This document shows, piece after piece, positions 34,926-43,872 of a stretch of DNA of 64,000 nucleotides. Both the position numbers and the translations under genes were made by a program. The notes under the pieces are model-generated. The model saw nothing but the letters and a program-made list of their open reading frames with translations, was not told the origin of the DNA and made no database searches. Source of the stretch: Bradyrhizobium sp. JYMT SZCCT0428 (GTDB lineage Bacteria > Pseudomonadota > Alphaproteobacteria > Rhizobiales > Xanthobacteraceae); contig NZ_JAFCLS010000006.1 in assembly GCF_018131075.1 (NCBI RefSeq), forward strand, positions 186,001 to 250,000, in the 5' to 3' direction. How positions within the stretch are numbered: the stretch's first letter is position 1; each line of letters opens with the position of its first letter.

Positions 34926-36212
34926 CTAGTTCGAGATGCGCGCGGGCAGGGTCTCGTAACCCTTGACAAAGCTTGAATAAACCCGCTTCGGCTCGTCCAT
35001 CACCTCGATCTTGTCGAAGCGCTTGAGGATCTCTTCCCAGATAATCTTCAATTGCAGTTCCGCCAGCCGCAAGCCGACGCAGCGGTGGATGCCGAAGCCG
35101 AACGAGATGTGGGTGCGGGGCCGGGCCCGGTCGATGATGAACTCGTAGGGGCGTTCGATGATCTCTTCGTCGCGGTTGCCCGAGACGTACCACATCACGA
35201 CCTTGTCGCCCTTCTTGATCTGCTTGCCGCGGAACTCGATATCCTCGAGCGCGGTGCGCCGCATATGCGCCAGCGGCGTCTGCCAGCGGATTACCTCGGG
35301 AACAAAACTGTCGATCAGCGCGGGATTGTCGCGCAGCTTCTTGTACTGATCCGGATTTTTGCTCAGCGCATAGATGCTGCCCGACAGCGTGTTGCGGGTG
35401 GTGTCGTTGCCGCCGACGATCAAGAGGATCAGGTTGCCGAGGAAGTTCTTCGGGTCCATGTCGCGGGTGGCTTCGCTGTGCGCCATCATCGACAGCAGGT
35501 CGCTCTTCGGCGGCTGGTTGATCCGGTCTTTCCACAGCGTGGCGAAATAGGTCGCGCATTCCAGAAGCTCGGCCTGCCGCGCCTCTTCGGTCGGGACGAG
35601 GCCGCCGGGCCCCGGTATCGTCGTCGCAACGTCGGACCAGCGCGTCAGCTTGCGGCGGTCCTCCCAGGGGAAGTCGAACAGCACCGCGAGCATCTGGGTG
35701 GTGAGCTCGATCGAGACCCGGTCGACCCAGTCGAACACTTCGCCTCGCGGCAGATTGTCGAGGCATTCGGCCGACCGCTTGCGGATGTTGATCGCGAGCT
35801 GGTCGAGATGGGTCGGCGTGAACATCGGCGCCACGGTCTTGCGCTGCGCCGAGTGGCGCGGCTGGTCCATGGCGATGAAGCTCTCGCGGCGCAGATCGGT
35901 CGCGACGTCGCGGATGGTGATGCCGCCGAGATAGGCCGCCGACGAGAACACCGCGTGGTTGGTCTCGATGTCCATGATGTCGTTGTATTTGGTGATCGAC
36001 CAATACGGCCCGAACATGCTGTCCTTGCAGTAATGCACCGGCGCTTCCCGGCGCAGCCGGTCGAAATACGGCCAGAACGTATCGGTCTTGAAGAGTTCGG
36101 GATCGCCGGGGTCGAACTCGGCCAGCGGCAGCGAATAAGCGCGCTCGCGTGCGGTCTTTTGCCGGGAGTCCAGTTCAATGGAATCCTGGGTGAGTTCGAC
36201 GGTTCCCTGCAT
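34926..36212 (-). CDS. Cytochrome P450, CYP153-like (tandem paralog)
   Basis: 428 aa from the ATG at 36212, which has GGGAG 9 bases upstream; 39 further in-frame residues upstream are not P450-like. I-helix GGNDTTRNTLSGS, ExxR in PEVIRWQTPLAHMRRTA, heme loop FGFGIHRCVGLRLAE with Cys378. Differences from the downstream copy cluster in the N-terminus and substrate-recognition regions, which hints at different substrates. First gene of the minus-strand set P450-P450-ThDP alpha-beta. Confidence 0.88.
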   Translation of the reverse strand: MQGTVELTQDSIELDSRQKTARERAYSLPLAEFDPGDPELFKTDTFWPYFDRLRREAPVHYCKDSMFGPYWSITKYNDIMDIETNHAVFSSAAYLGGITIRDVATDLRRESFIAMDQPRHSAQRKTVAPMFTPTHLDQLAINIRKRSAECLDNLPRGEVFDWVDRVSIELTTQMLAVLFDFPWEDRRKLTRWSDVATTIPGPGGLVPTEEARQAELLECATYFATLWKDRINQPPKSDLLSMMAHSEATRDMDPKNFLGNLILLIVGGNDTTRNTLSGSIYALSKNPDQYKKLRDNPALIDSFVPEVIRWQTPLAHMRRTALEDIEFRGKQIKKGDKVVMWYVSGNRDEEIIERPYEFIIDRARPRTHISFGFGIHRCVGLRLAELQLKIIWEEILKRFDKIEVMDEPKRVYSSFVKGYETLPARISN

Positions 36213-36444
36213 GAGCGGCTCCCTGATTGTTTTCCGCGCGCCGGGATTCGCCCGGTGGCGGTATTTTGGGGTGATTACAGCCGTTCGTACGTGCCGGGGC
36301 AAGGGACAGTTTTGTTGCTTCGGCCGCAATGAACTTTACCCCCGGCCGGGGCCGATACGGAGCCGTATCATTCCTCGTGACAAGCGCGCCTGCAGGGGTT
36401 AAGGCTTATCCCAACAAAGATATTTCGCCGGAGGTCGCCCGACC

Positions 36445-37617
36445 ATGATTCCCAATGCGTACCGGATGTTCAATTTCGATCTCGGTGAAACCGCGGATGC
36501 CATTCGCGAAACCGTGTTTGCCTTTTCGAGCAAGGAGATCGCGCCGCGCGCGGCCGAAATCGACAAGAGCAACCAGTTTCCAAGGGATCTCTGGCCCAAG
36601 ATCGGCGCGCTCGGCCTGCACGGCATTACCGTCGAGGAGGAATATGGCGGCACCGGGCTCGGCTATCTCGAGCACTGTATCGCGGTCGAGGAAATGTCGC
36701 GGGCGTCAGCGGCGGTCGGGCTTTCCTACGGCGCGCATTCCAACCTCTGCGTCAACCAGATCCGCCGCAACGGCAATGACGCGCAGAAGCGCAAATATCT
36801 GCCGAAACTGATCTCGGGCGAACATGTCGGATCATTGGCAATGTCGGAGCCGGATTCCGGCTCCGACGTCGTGTCGATGAAGACGCGCGCGGACAAGAAA
36901 GGCGACCGCTTCGTGCTGACCGGCAGCAAGATGTGGATCACCAACGGCCCGGTCGCCGACACGCTGGTGGTCTATGCCCGGACCGACGCCAATGCCGGCC
37001 CGCGCGGCATCACGGCGTTCATCATCGAAAAGGGCATGAAGGGATTTTCCACCGCGCAAAAGCTCGACAAGCTCGGCATGCGCGGCTCCGACACCTGCGA
37101 ACTGGTGTTCGACAATTGCGAAGTGCCGGAAGAGAACGTGCTCAGCGAAGTCGGCCGCGGCGTCAACGTCCTGATGTCCGGCCTCGATTATGAACGCGCG
37201 GTGCTGGCCGCGGGTCCCATCGGCATCATGCAGGCCTGCATGGACGTGGTGCTGCCTTACGTGCATGAGCGCAAGCAGTTCGGCCAGCCGATCGGCACCT
37301 TCCAGCTGGTGCAGGGCAAGATCGCCGACATGTACACCACGATGAACGCCTCGCGCGCCTATGTGTATGCGGTGGCGAAGGCCTGCGACCGCGGCGAGAC
37401 CACGCGCGAGGACGCCGCCGGCGCCATCCTCTATGCCGCCGAGAAGGCGACGCAATGCGCGCTCGACGCCATCCAACTGCTCGGCGGCAATGGCTACATC
37501 AACGACTATCCAACCGGCAGGCTGTTGCGCGACGCCAAGCTCTACGAGATCGGTGCTGGAACCAGCGAAATCCGGCGCATGCTGATCGGGCGGGAGCTGT
37601 TCGACAAGTCGGCGTAA
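36445..37617 (+). CDS. ivd: Isovaleryl-CoA dehydrogenase
   Basis: 390 aa. Matches isovaleryl-CoA dehydrogenase through [69 protein letters not shown] and [17 protein letters not shown]. Oxidises isovaleryl-CoA to 3-methylcrotonyl-CoA in leucine breakdown. The methylcrotonyl-CoA carboxylase genes that usually follow are not here. RBS GGAGG 10 bases upstream; divergent from the P450 genes. Confidence 0.88.
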   Translation: MIPNAYRMFNFDLGETADAIRETVFAFSSKEIAPRAAEIDKSNQFPRDLWPKIGALGLHGITVEEEYGGTGLGYLEHCIAVEEMSRASAAVGLSYGAHSNLCVNQIRRNGNDAQKRKYLPKLISGEHVGSLAMSEPDSGSDVVSMKTRADKKGDRFVLTGSKMWITNGPVADTLVVYARTDANAGPRGITAFIIEKGMKGFSTAQKLDKLGMRGSDTCELVFDNCEVPEENVLSEVGRGVNVLMSGLDYERAVLAAGPIGIMQACMDVVLPYVHERKQFGQPIGTFQLVQGKIADMYTTMNASRAYVYAVAKACDRGETTREDAAGAILYAAEKATQCALDAIQLLGGNGYINDYPTGRLLRDAKLYEIGAGTSEIRRMLIGRELFDKSA

Positions 37618-37690
37618 GTGAACCGGATCACACTCCGGTCGACAAATTGGTGTAAATCCGATTTGTTGCCCGCTGCCCTGGAGTTGACCC

Positions 37691-38956
37691 GTGAACGAGA
37701 TGAGTTGGACCCCGCTCGGGCCGCCATCGCTGCCGCCGCTGCCGAAACCGCCGCCGATGCCGGTGGGGTTTTCCGGCAAGCGTGATGAATTCTTTCATCT
37801 GGTGAAGCGCGGCGCCGGGCTGGAATTGGTCACGCTGGGCTTCTACCGCTTCTGGCTCACCACCGACATCCGCCGTCATCTCTGGAGCAATACCCAGATC
37901 GACGGCGACGGCGCCGAATATACCGGCCGGGGCCGGGAATTGCTGATCGGGTTCCTGGTTGCCCTCGCGATCCTGGTGCCGATCTATCTGGCCTACTTTC
38001 TCGCCGGCCTCGAAGCCGAGCATTACAAGGCGTTTGCCAGCATTCCGCTGGTCGCATTCTTCTATCTGTTCGGACAGTTCGCGATCTTTCGCGCCCGCCG
38101 CTATCGCCTGACGCGCACGGTGTGGCGCGGCGCTCGGTTCTGGATGAGTGGCTCGGGCTGGATCTATGCCTTGCAGGCGTCGCTGTGGGGCATGCTGTCG
38201 ATGGTGACCTTCGGCCTGGCGCCGCCCTGGCGCACGGCGGCGCTCGAGCGCTACAAGATGCGCCATTCATACTATGGCGATCTGCAGGGGAAGTTCGAGG
38301 GAAGCGGCTGGGAATTCTTCAAGCGCGGCTGGTGGCTGTGGTTGCTGGCGCCGATGGCGTTCCTGATGCCGCTGTTCGCACCCTTCATCTACGGCGCGTT
38401 CAAGGCGGTCGAATGGCGCTGGTGGCTGTCCGGCATCCGGATCGGCGGCGTGCGCCTGGAATCGGAATTGCCACGCAGCCGGCTGATCGGCCTGTACTGG
38501 AAGGTGGTCGGCTGGATCGTCGTGCTCGGTCTGGTTTTCTCGGTCTACCTCGCAGCTGCCACGGCACTGGTTGCCAGCATGAGCGGCGAGGGAATTGGCG
38601 AGTTCTTCAAGTCGCAGGAATCTTCTCAGAGCATCCTGTTGCTGGTGTTTGCTGGCCTCGGCTACCTGGTGTTCGCACTGGCGCTCAACGTCGTGATCCG
38701 CGTTGCGCAACGCTGGATGAGAACACGCCGGGCCGCCGCGGTGTCGCCGCGATCGTCGGCTGGTCGCTCGCCGCCACGGTTTCGATCATCGCGGTGGTAT
38801 TGTTCGGTGTCCCGCTCGCCGCCGATCGTTTGGCGCCGCTGGTGCCGGAGGCTTTCGAACGGCGGCTCGGTGAGGCCGCCGAAAGTCAGGTCAAGACGAT
38901 CTTCGACGCCAAGGTCTGCGACAATGCGGCCGGACAAAAAGCCTTCGTCAAGCTGA
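37691..38956 (+). CDS. DUF898 (YjgN-type) membrane protein with frame-broken 3' end
   Basis: Starts GTG at 37691 with GGAG upstream. Residues about 1-340 form a polytopic DUF898 protein (GAGLELVTLGFYRFWLTTDI, RHSYYGDLQGKFEGSGWEF, GAFKAVEWRWWLSGIRIGG). After about base 38720 the frame turns into Arg/Ser/Pro-rich nonsense to its stop at 38956, while the M48 peptidase frame begins at once in another phase. In related genomes, as I recall, a DUF898 gene is followed by an M48 gene with its own N-terminal domain; here both the DUF898 end and the M48 beginning seem lost. Confidence 0.75.
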   Translation: MNEMSWTPLGPPSLPPLPKPPPMPVGFSGKRDEFFHLVKRGAGLELVTLGFYRFWLTTDIRRHLWSNTQIDGDGAEYTGRGRELLIGFLVALAILVPIYLAYFLAGLEAEHYKAFASIPLVAFFYLFGQFAIFRARRYRLTRTVWRGARFWMSGSGWIYALQASLWGMLSMVTFGLAPPWRTAALERYKMRHSYYGDLQGKFEGSGWEFFKRGWWLWLLAPMAFLMPLFAPFIYGAFKAVEWRWWLSGIRIGGVRLESELPRSRLIGLYWKVVGWIVVLGLVFSVYLAAATALVASMSGEGIGEFFKSQESSQSILLLVFAGLGYLVFALALNVVIRVAQRWMRTRRAAAVSPRSSAGRSPPRFRSSRWYCSVSRSPPIVWRRWCRRLSNGGSVRPPKVRSRRSSTPRSATMRPDKKPSSS

Positions 38957-39537
38957 TGACCGCGATACGCGAATCCGCCGGGATGGATACGGCCGTTCAA
39001 TCCAGCGTGCTGTCGTCGTCGGTGCCCAATGCCTTCGCGCTGCCGGGCGGCAGGGTTTACATGTTCAACGGATTGCTGGCGAAGGCCGAGAACGCCGACG
39101 AGATCGCAGGCGTGCTGGCGCACGAACTCGGCCACCACAAGCATCGCGACAACATGCGGGGCTTGATCCGCGACGGCGGCACGGCGTTTCTGGTCGGGTT
39201 GCTGTTCGGCGACATCACGGGCTCCGGCGCCCTGATCTTTGCTTCAAAGACGCTGGTCACCTCGTCCCATTCGCGCGAGGCCGAGCAGGATGCCGACGGC
39301 TTCTCGATCGACGTCATGCACCGCCTGGGCCGGCCGACCAAGCCGATGGGCGAGTTGCTCGTCCGCGTCACCGGCAAGGGAGGCAAGGGCCTCTCCATCA
39401 TCTCCAGCCATCCGATGAGCGAGGATCGGCTGGCGCGGATGACCCGGGAAGACCGGCCGGCCAGCAAGCCGCCGCTGCTGACGCCGGAGGAATGGCAGGC
39501 GCTGAAATCGATCTGCGATTCCGATGGCAAGATCTGA
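38713..39537 (+). pseudogene. M48 family metallopeptidase, start missing, out of frame with upstream DUF898
   Basis: About 275 codons of a membrane-anchored M48 peptidase: one TM helix (VGWSLAATVSIIAVVLFGV), LPGGRVYMFNGLL, the zinc motif AHELGHHKH, and SHSREAEQDADGFSIDVM with the third ligand Glu. The catalytic domain is intact, but no plausible start codon with a ribosome site lies in this frame near 38713; readable sequence begins straight after the DUF898 frame breaks. It could be expressed only by frameshifting or fusion, or it reflects a sequencing error or deletion. Confidence 0.7.
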
Positions 39538-39558
39538 CGGCTAATTCGGCGGGGCTGG

Positions 39559-40557
39559 CTATCTTCGCGCGCTTTTCCGTGACCTTGGCGCGGCCACCGG
39601 CGCGGGCAGGGCGTTGGTCGGCTTCAAATCCCACACCGCCTGCATGGCCGAGAAGGCGTGCGAAATCACCGGCTCGTGCCGCCGCGATGTCAGGCAGGCA
39701 AAGCTGAGGTCGCAGGTCACCGTCACTTTGTCGGCGATCACGAAGTTCCGCTTGCGGGTGATGCGATCGAGGGTGCAGTCGCGCGCGAGACTGAGGCAGA
39801 TGCCGGATTCGACGAAGTCGATCATGGCCTCTTCCTGGTCGGCATAGGCGACGCGCTTCGGCAGCGAGCCCATCGGGCGGAAGATGTTGTCGAGCAGGCG
39901 CCGATGCGCCGAGTGCGGCGGCGTCGCGAGCCACGGCAGGCCGATCAGGTCGGGCCAGTCCTTGCCGACCACCCGGTCGCTCCATTCCGCTGGGGCAATC
40001 ACCCGGTACGGGTAGCTCATCAACGGGGCGAGCTGGTACTTTCCGTCGTCGATGTGGCGCTCGGAGAAGCTCGGGAACGACAGGGATTCGTCAGGCGTGG
40101 CGTCGACATAATATCCGACGTCGAGGTCGCCCCTGCCGATCTGCGCCAGCACGTCGTCGCTCATGCCGTAGCGCAGGAAAACTTCGGTCTGTTTCAAGGA
40201 AGTGGCGAGGCTCCGCACGAACGGTCCAAGCCGGATGAACTCGGGATCCAGGATCGTGCCGACCCGAAGCGATCCCCGTACCGACTCGCGCAGGGAATCC
40301 GCCATCGTCTTGAAGTCCGACGAGGCCGATATCGCCTTGTGCGCCAGCGGCAGCAGGGCGGCGCCGGCTTCGGTCAGGGTAAAGCCGCCCGGTGTCCGGT
40401 TGAAAAGCAGCAGGCCGGTACTTTCCTCCAGCCCTTTTAGCTGCAAACTGACGGCCGGCTGGGTCAGGTTCAGCAAACTGGCCGCGCGCGACACAACGCC
40501 CTCGCGCGCTACGGTAATAAAGCAGCGCAGGGCCTGGGTACGGGGAAGGTCATTCAT
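39559..40557 (-). CDS. LysR-type transcriptional regulator
   Basis: 332 aa. HTH at the N-terminus (ALRCFITVAREGVVSRAASL, NLTQPAVSLQLKGLEEST), then the effector-binding domain (GSLRVGTILDPEFIRLGPF, LDVGYYVDATPDESLSF). Divergent from a Bug-type binding protein and alpha/beta-hydrolase-like gene, which it probably controls. The C-terminus ends in Arg-rich residues. Confidence 0.92.
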   Translation of the reverse strand: MNDLPRTQALRCFITVAREGVVSRAASLLNLTQPAVSLQLKGLEESTGLLLFNRTPGGFTLTEAGAALLPLAHKAISASSDFKTMADSLRESVRGSLRVGTILDPEFIRLGPFVRSLATSLKQTEVFLRYGMSDDVLAQIGRGDLDVGYYVDATPDESLSFPSFSERHIDDGKYQLAPLMSYPYRVIAPAEWSDRVVGKDWPDLIGLPWLATPPHSAHRRLLDNIFRPMGSLPKRVAYADQEEAMIDFVESGICLSLARDCTLDRITRKRNFVIADKVTVTCDLSFACLTSRRHEPVISHAFSAMQAVWDLKPTNALPAPVAAPRSRKSARR

Positions 40558-40716
40558 TTGAAAAGCTTATACCAGATTTCCTTTAACTCATTAGACAAGA
40601 TTTGCTGCCGCAAGTCACAAGTATTCGTAGACAAAACCCAGCGTTGTCGCTGGCCGAAACCCAGATCACAGCGCTGGCTGGCAATTGGGGAGGGCAAGAC
40701 GGAGAAATTCGCCGAC
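40558..40716. promoter_or_regulatory. Divergent lysR / binding-protein promoter region
   Basis: 159 bases, AT-rich next to lysR (ATTTCCTTTAACTCATTAG). Expected to hold LysR operators; I cannot fix the sites. A GGAG lies 12 bases before the ATG at 40717. Confidence 0.5.
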
Positions 40717-41718
40717 ATGATGTGGTGGCCCTGGTCGCGCCGCTTCGCCAGGCCGGCCCGAATCGGCGCGGCAGCCGTAATAGCTGCCCTCATGGCCGGC
40801 GTAGTTTCGCCGGCGTCGGCCGACAACTATCCCGAACGGCCGGTTCAACTGGTGGTGCCCGCCGGGCCCGGCAGCAGCACCGACACCATCATGCGGTCGC
40901 TGGCCCAGGTCGCCGCGCCGATGCTCGGCCAGCCGATCGTGATCCTGAACAAGCCCGGCGCCAGCGGCACCATCGGCGTCGGCTTTGTGACGAAGTCCGA
41001 TCCGGACGGCTACACCATCGGCGGGGTGCCGAGCGGCGCCATCACCATGGCGCCGCATGTTGCGGCGCAAAGCTTCCAGCAGGCCGACTACCGCATTGTC
41101 GCGATGGTCACGCAGGCTGCCGGCGTGCTCTGCGTCCACCCGGATTTTCCGGCGAAGAACGCTACCGAGTTCCTCGCCGAGCTAAAGAACAACCCCGACA
41201 AATACACCTATGGTTCGGACGGCGTCGGCGCCTTCGTGCAGTTTTCGACCGCGCGGATTTTTCAACCCCAGGGCATCCGCCAGCGGATCATCCCCTTTAC
41301 CGGCGCCGACCAGACCGTAACGGCCTTCCTTGCGCGCACCATCGACATCTATGGCGGCGCCATCGCCTCGATCGCGCAGTTTGTCGCCGAAGGAAAAGCA
41401 AAGTGCCTGCTGCTGACCACGGCGCGGCGCTTTCCGACGCTGCCCGATGTCGAAAGCCTTGATGACGTCAAGATGGCGCCATCCCAGACATTGCTGTGGC
41501 GCGCGGTCATCGCGCCGCGCGACATCCCTCAGGATCGCTTTGAAAAACTGCGCGACGTTCTGACCCGGGCGGCGCAAAGCCCCGAATTCAAGACGATGGC
41601 GGCCAAGCGGGGCGAGGAGGTCTGGGTGATCAGCGCCGAAGACGCCGCCAAATACGCGCAAAGCGAATTCGTCCAGATGGAGCAGCTCGCCAGAGAGCTG
41701 CGTCTGAAACCGAACTGA
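40717..41718 (+). CDS. Bug-family (TctC-like) periplasmic binding protein
   Basis: 333 aa. Signal peptide (ARIGAAAVIAALMAGVVSPASA), then NYPERPVQLVVPAGPGSSTD, ILNKPGASGTIGVGFVTKSD and DGYTIGGVPSGAITMAP, the ligand-loop pattern of Bug proteins that bind carboxylates. The start at 40717 is chosen for the signal peptide; upstream in-frame residues are not signal-like. No tctAB membrane genes are adjacent, which is common for orphan Bug proteins. It may deliver a ligand or serve as a sensor with the neighbouring LysR. Confidence 0.88.
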   Translation: MMWWPWSRRFARPARIGAAAVIAALMAGVVSPASADNYPERPVQLVVPAGPGSSTDTIMRSLAQVAAPMLGQPIVILNKPGASGTIGVGFVTKSDPDGYTIGGVPSGAITMAPHVAAQSFQQADYRIVAMVTQAAGVLCVHPDFPAKNATEFLAELKNNPDKYTYGSDGVGAFVQFSTARIFQPQGIRQRIIPFTGADQTVTAFLARTIDIYGGAIASIAQFVAEGKAKCLLLTTARRFPTLPDVESLDDVKMAPSQTLLWRAVIAPRDIPQDRFEKLRDVLTRAAQSPEFKTMAAKRGEEVWVISAEDAAKYAQSEFVQMEQLARELRLKPN

Positions 41719-41731
41719 CGGGAGCGCCGCC

Positions 41732-42574
41732 ATGCCGACCGTCAAAGCCGGTGACGGCACACCGTTGCACTACGCGGTTCACGACTATGCCGACCGCTGG
41801 CGCAAGGCCGAGACCATCATCCTGATCCACGGCTTCGCCCGCTCGGGCGAGTTCTGGTTCAACATGGTGCCGTATCTGGCGCGGTTCTACCGCGTGATCT
41901 GTCCTGATTTGCGCGGGCTCGGACAATCCACGCCGCTGAACGATCCGGCGCACGCGCTCTCGCTTGCCGCCTACATCGGGGACATCGAGGCGGTGGCCGA
42001 TCACGCGGGCGCATCGAATTTCCATCTGGTCGGGGAGGCGATCGGCGGCGCCATCACGCTGATTTTCGCCGCCGAACGGCCGCAGCGCCTGCGTACGCTG
42101 TCGGTGCTGGCGCCGGCGGTGTGGGCCAATGACTGGATTCGCAACGCCTATGCGGTCGGCTTTCCAAGCTGGGTCGAGGCCATCAGGGCGCTCGGCGTCG
42201 AGGGCTGGGTGCGCAAGTCGAACACGCTGGCGCGGTTTCCGGTCGGTTTCGATCCCGCCTTCATGGATTGGTACGCCAGGGAAGTCGGGAAGGCCGACGT
42301 CGATGTCGTCGCCGCGATGGTTGAGTTCGCCGGCTCCGTCGACGCCAGGCCTTATCTGCAGAAGATCAAGGCTCCGACGCTCGCGCTCTATCCGACCGGC
42401 AGCAATATCTCGTCCGCCGATCAGGAAGCCGCGCTGCGCGACAACATCGCCTCCGTGCGCGTGACGCATCTCGACACACCCTACGCGATGCTCGGGATGC
42501 TGCAGCCGCGGGCCTGCGCCGAACAGATCCTGAGTTTTGCGGCAGATCATGACGGGATTGTTTGCCGGGAATAG
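41732..42574 (+). CDS. Alpha/beta-hydrolase-fold protein lacking the catalytic triad
   Basis: 280 aa with a clear fold: oxyanion segment ILIHGFARSGEFWFNMVPYL, strand-turn VICPDLRGLGQS. The nucleophile elbow, normally G-x-S-x-G, reads VGEAIGGA (Ala in place of Ser); the acid region reads LYPTGSNISS without the usual Asp; the His region reads HLDTPYAMLG without a His at the expected place. So it is probably not a hydrolase. It follows the Bug gene by 13 bases and is likely co-transcribed. A lyase, binding or chaperone role is possible. Confidence 0.82.
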   Translation: MPTVKAGDGTPLHYAVHDYADRWRKAETIILIHGFARSGEFWFNMVPYLARFYRVICPDLRGLGQSTPLNDPAHALSLAAYIGDIEAVADHAGASNFHLVGEAIGGAITLIFAAERPQRLRTLSVLAPAVWANDWIRNAYAVGFPSWVEAIRALGVEGWVRKSNTLARFPVGFDPAFMDWYAREVGKADVDVVAAMVEFAGSVDARPYLQKIKAPTLALYPTGSNISSADQEAALRDNIASVRVTHLDTPYAMLGMLQPRACAEQILSFAADHDGIVCRE

Positions 42575-42648
42575 CCGCTTCGCCAAGGAAACCGTTCGAA
42601 CTGAACGAGGACCGGAGGCAGTGCCGCAACGAGGTCGCGGTGAACGGG

Positions 42649-42975
42649 CTAGCCCGTATTCCTGACCGCGTCAGCAAGCATCGCGTAAAGCTGGCTCTTG
42701 CTGAATTTCTTGGGTTGTCTCCCTACTGCCTTCCGCGACACCTTCTTTGCCACCGGGTGGGCACAGGCCGCCAATAACGCCGGCCCTCGTTTCGGGACCG
42801 GCCTTATCTTGGGTTTTGCTGTTGGCGACTTGTGACCACGCTTCAGGCCCAGACGAGTTAGCCTGCCGCAGACCGCGTTACGACTACACGCGAGACGACG
42901 CGCGATCTGGCTGGCGCTCTGTCCAGCCGCCCAGAGTTTTTTGAGCAGTGCTACGTCTTTTGCATCCCAACTCAT
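42649..42975 (-). CDS. Short GcrA-like HTH protein
   Basis: 108 aa. N-terminal WDAKDVALLKKLWAAGQSAS with QIARRLACSRNAVCGRLTRL matches the GcrA DNA-binding domain (SRNAVIGK-type helix). The rest is short and Lys/Arg-rich (KRGHKSPTAKPKIRPVPKRG) with a C-terminal FSKSQLYAMLADAVRNTG. Full GcrA, the cell-cycle sigma70-associated factor, is longer, so this is a truncated paralog or a small regulator sharing the recognition domain. Confidence 0.8.
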   Translation of the reverse strand: MSWDAKDVALLKKLWAAGQSASQIARRLACSRNAVCGRLTRLGLKRGHKSPTAKPKIRPVPKRGPALLAACAHPVAKKVSRKAVGRQPKKFSKSQLYAMLADAVRNTG

Positions 42976-43013
42976 GGGAGATACTCTACACCGGCTGCCA
43001 ACGACAGGCCAGT

Positions 43014-43190
43014 CTAGTCGTCGTCCGGCTCGCGCACGACCGCCGGTTCGTCGGCATCGTCCTCCTCCTCTTCCTCTTCGTCCTCTTCGTCTTCATCAGG
43101 ATCTCGGGGCGGCACCGCGTTGTCCATGGTCACGAAGGGACTCCAGTGGATCAACCTGGTGGAAAGTTCCTCTGAGATGTGTTGCTTCAT
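43014..43190 (-). CDS. 58-aa highly acidic protein
   Basis: Starts MKQHISEELSTRLIHWSPF, then a tract of Asp/Glu (about 18 acidic residues in 21) and ends VVREPDDD. The ATG at 43190 is preceded by GAGGAG at 8-base spacing, a strong ribosome site; a longer frame exists but lacks one. No family recognised. It could be a nucleic-acid mimic or a metal/protein-binding peptide; this is speculation. Confidence 0.65.
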   Translation of the reverse strand: MKQHISEELSTRLIHWSPFVTMDNAVPPRDPDEDEEDEEEEEEDDADEPAVVREPDDD

Positions 43191-43417
43191 GTTGTTGCTC
43201 CTCGGGTGCGGGCCCCAAGTGATTATACCCCCTCTGCTCAGGTTTCCGAATGAGGTTTGCGCCAACACACCGTCTGCGGGCGCGGACATTCCTTTCGAGT
43301 TGCATTAGCGATCAGCCCACGCTCGGCCTGACAGGGCCGCGCCGGCCACGCTTATAGCCGCCGACATTTTGTTGGCTTCGTGGTGCAAGCGGTATCGCGC
43401 ATCCCGGAATTTGGTAG

Positions 43418-43801
43418 TCAAGCCTGACCGATCTCATGCTCCGAATCGATCCCTACTCCGTAGTAATCGGCTCGGCCCGCCGATCTGAATTTCAGAGTAA
43501 GCTCACCTGCCCGCTGGAAGGCCTTCGTCGTATCGCTCGCCGTGAGCGCCACGGTAGTTGTTATGTCCGAAAGGCTTCCGCCAGCCGCGGCGGCAAGCAC
43601 CGCTGAAATCATCGTGGGCTCATCCGGTGCTTCAGCTATGATCAGCCAATCGTAGGGCCCCAAAGTCAGATACCAACTGATCAGCCGGCCACCGGCGGCC
43701 GCAAACAACTCGGCGACCGCCTCGGAGCGGTCCTCCGGTTTCGCAGACATCCGTTTGATGGCCGCGGCGGTGTAACGACCTTGAGAAACGTAAATCGTCA
43801 T
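43418..43801 (-). CDS. GYD domain protein
   Basis: 127 aa. Begins MTIYVSQGRYTAAAIKRMSA; core LISWYLTLGPYDWLIIAEAPDE contains the G-x-Y-D motif that names the family, and the ferredoxin-like fold is followed by a short C-terminal extension. Dimeric alpha/beta-barrel proteins of unknown function, often stress-linked. GGAGGAGACCAGC lies before the start. Confidence 0.85.
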   Translation of the reverse strand: MTIYVSQGRYTAAAIKRMSAKPEDRSEAVAELFAAAGGRLISWYLTLGPYDWLIIAEAPDEPTMISAVLAAAAGGSLSDITTTVALTASDTTKAFQRAGELTLKFRSAGRADYYGVGIDSEHEIGQA

Positions 43802-43872
43802 GCTGGTCTCCTCCGCTTTTGCTGGTTACGATCCACGTCGTCCGGCACGCCGCTGCAGTTCTGGACGCTACC

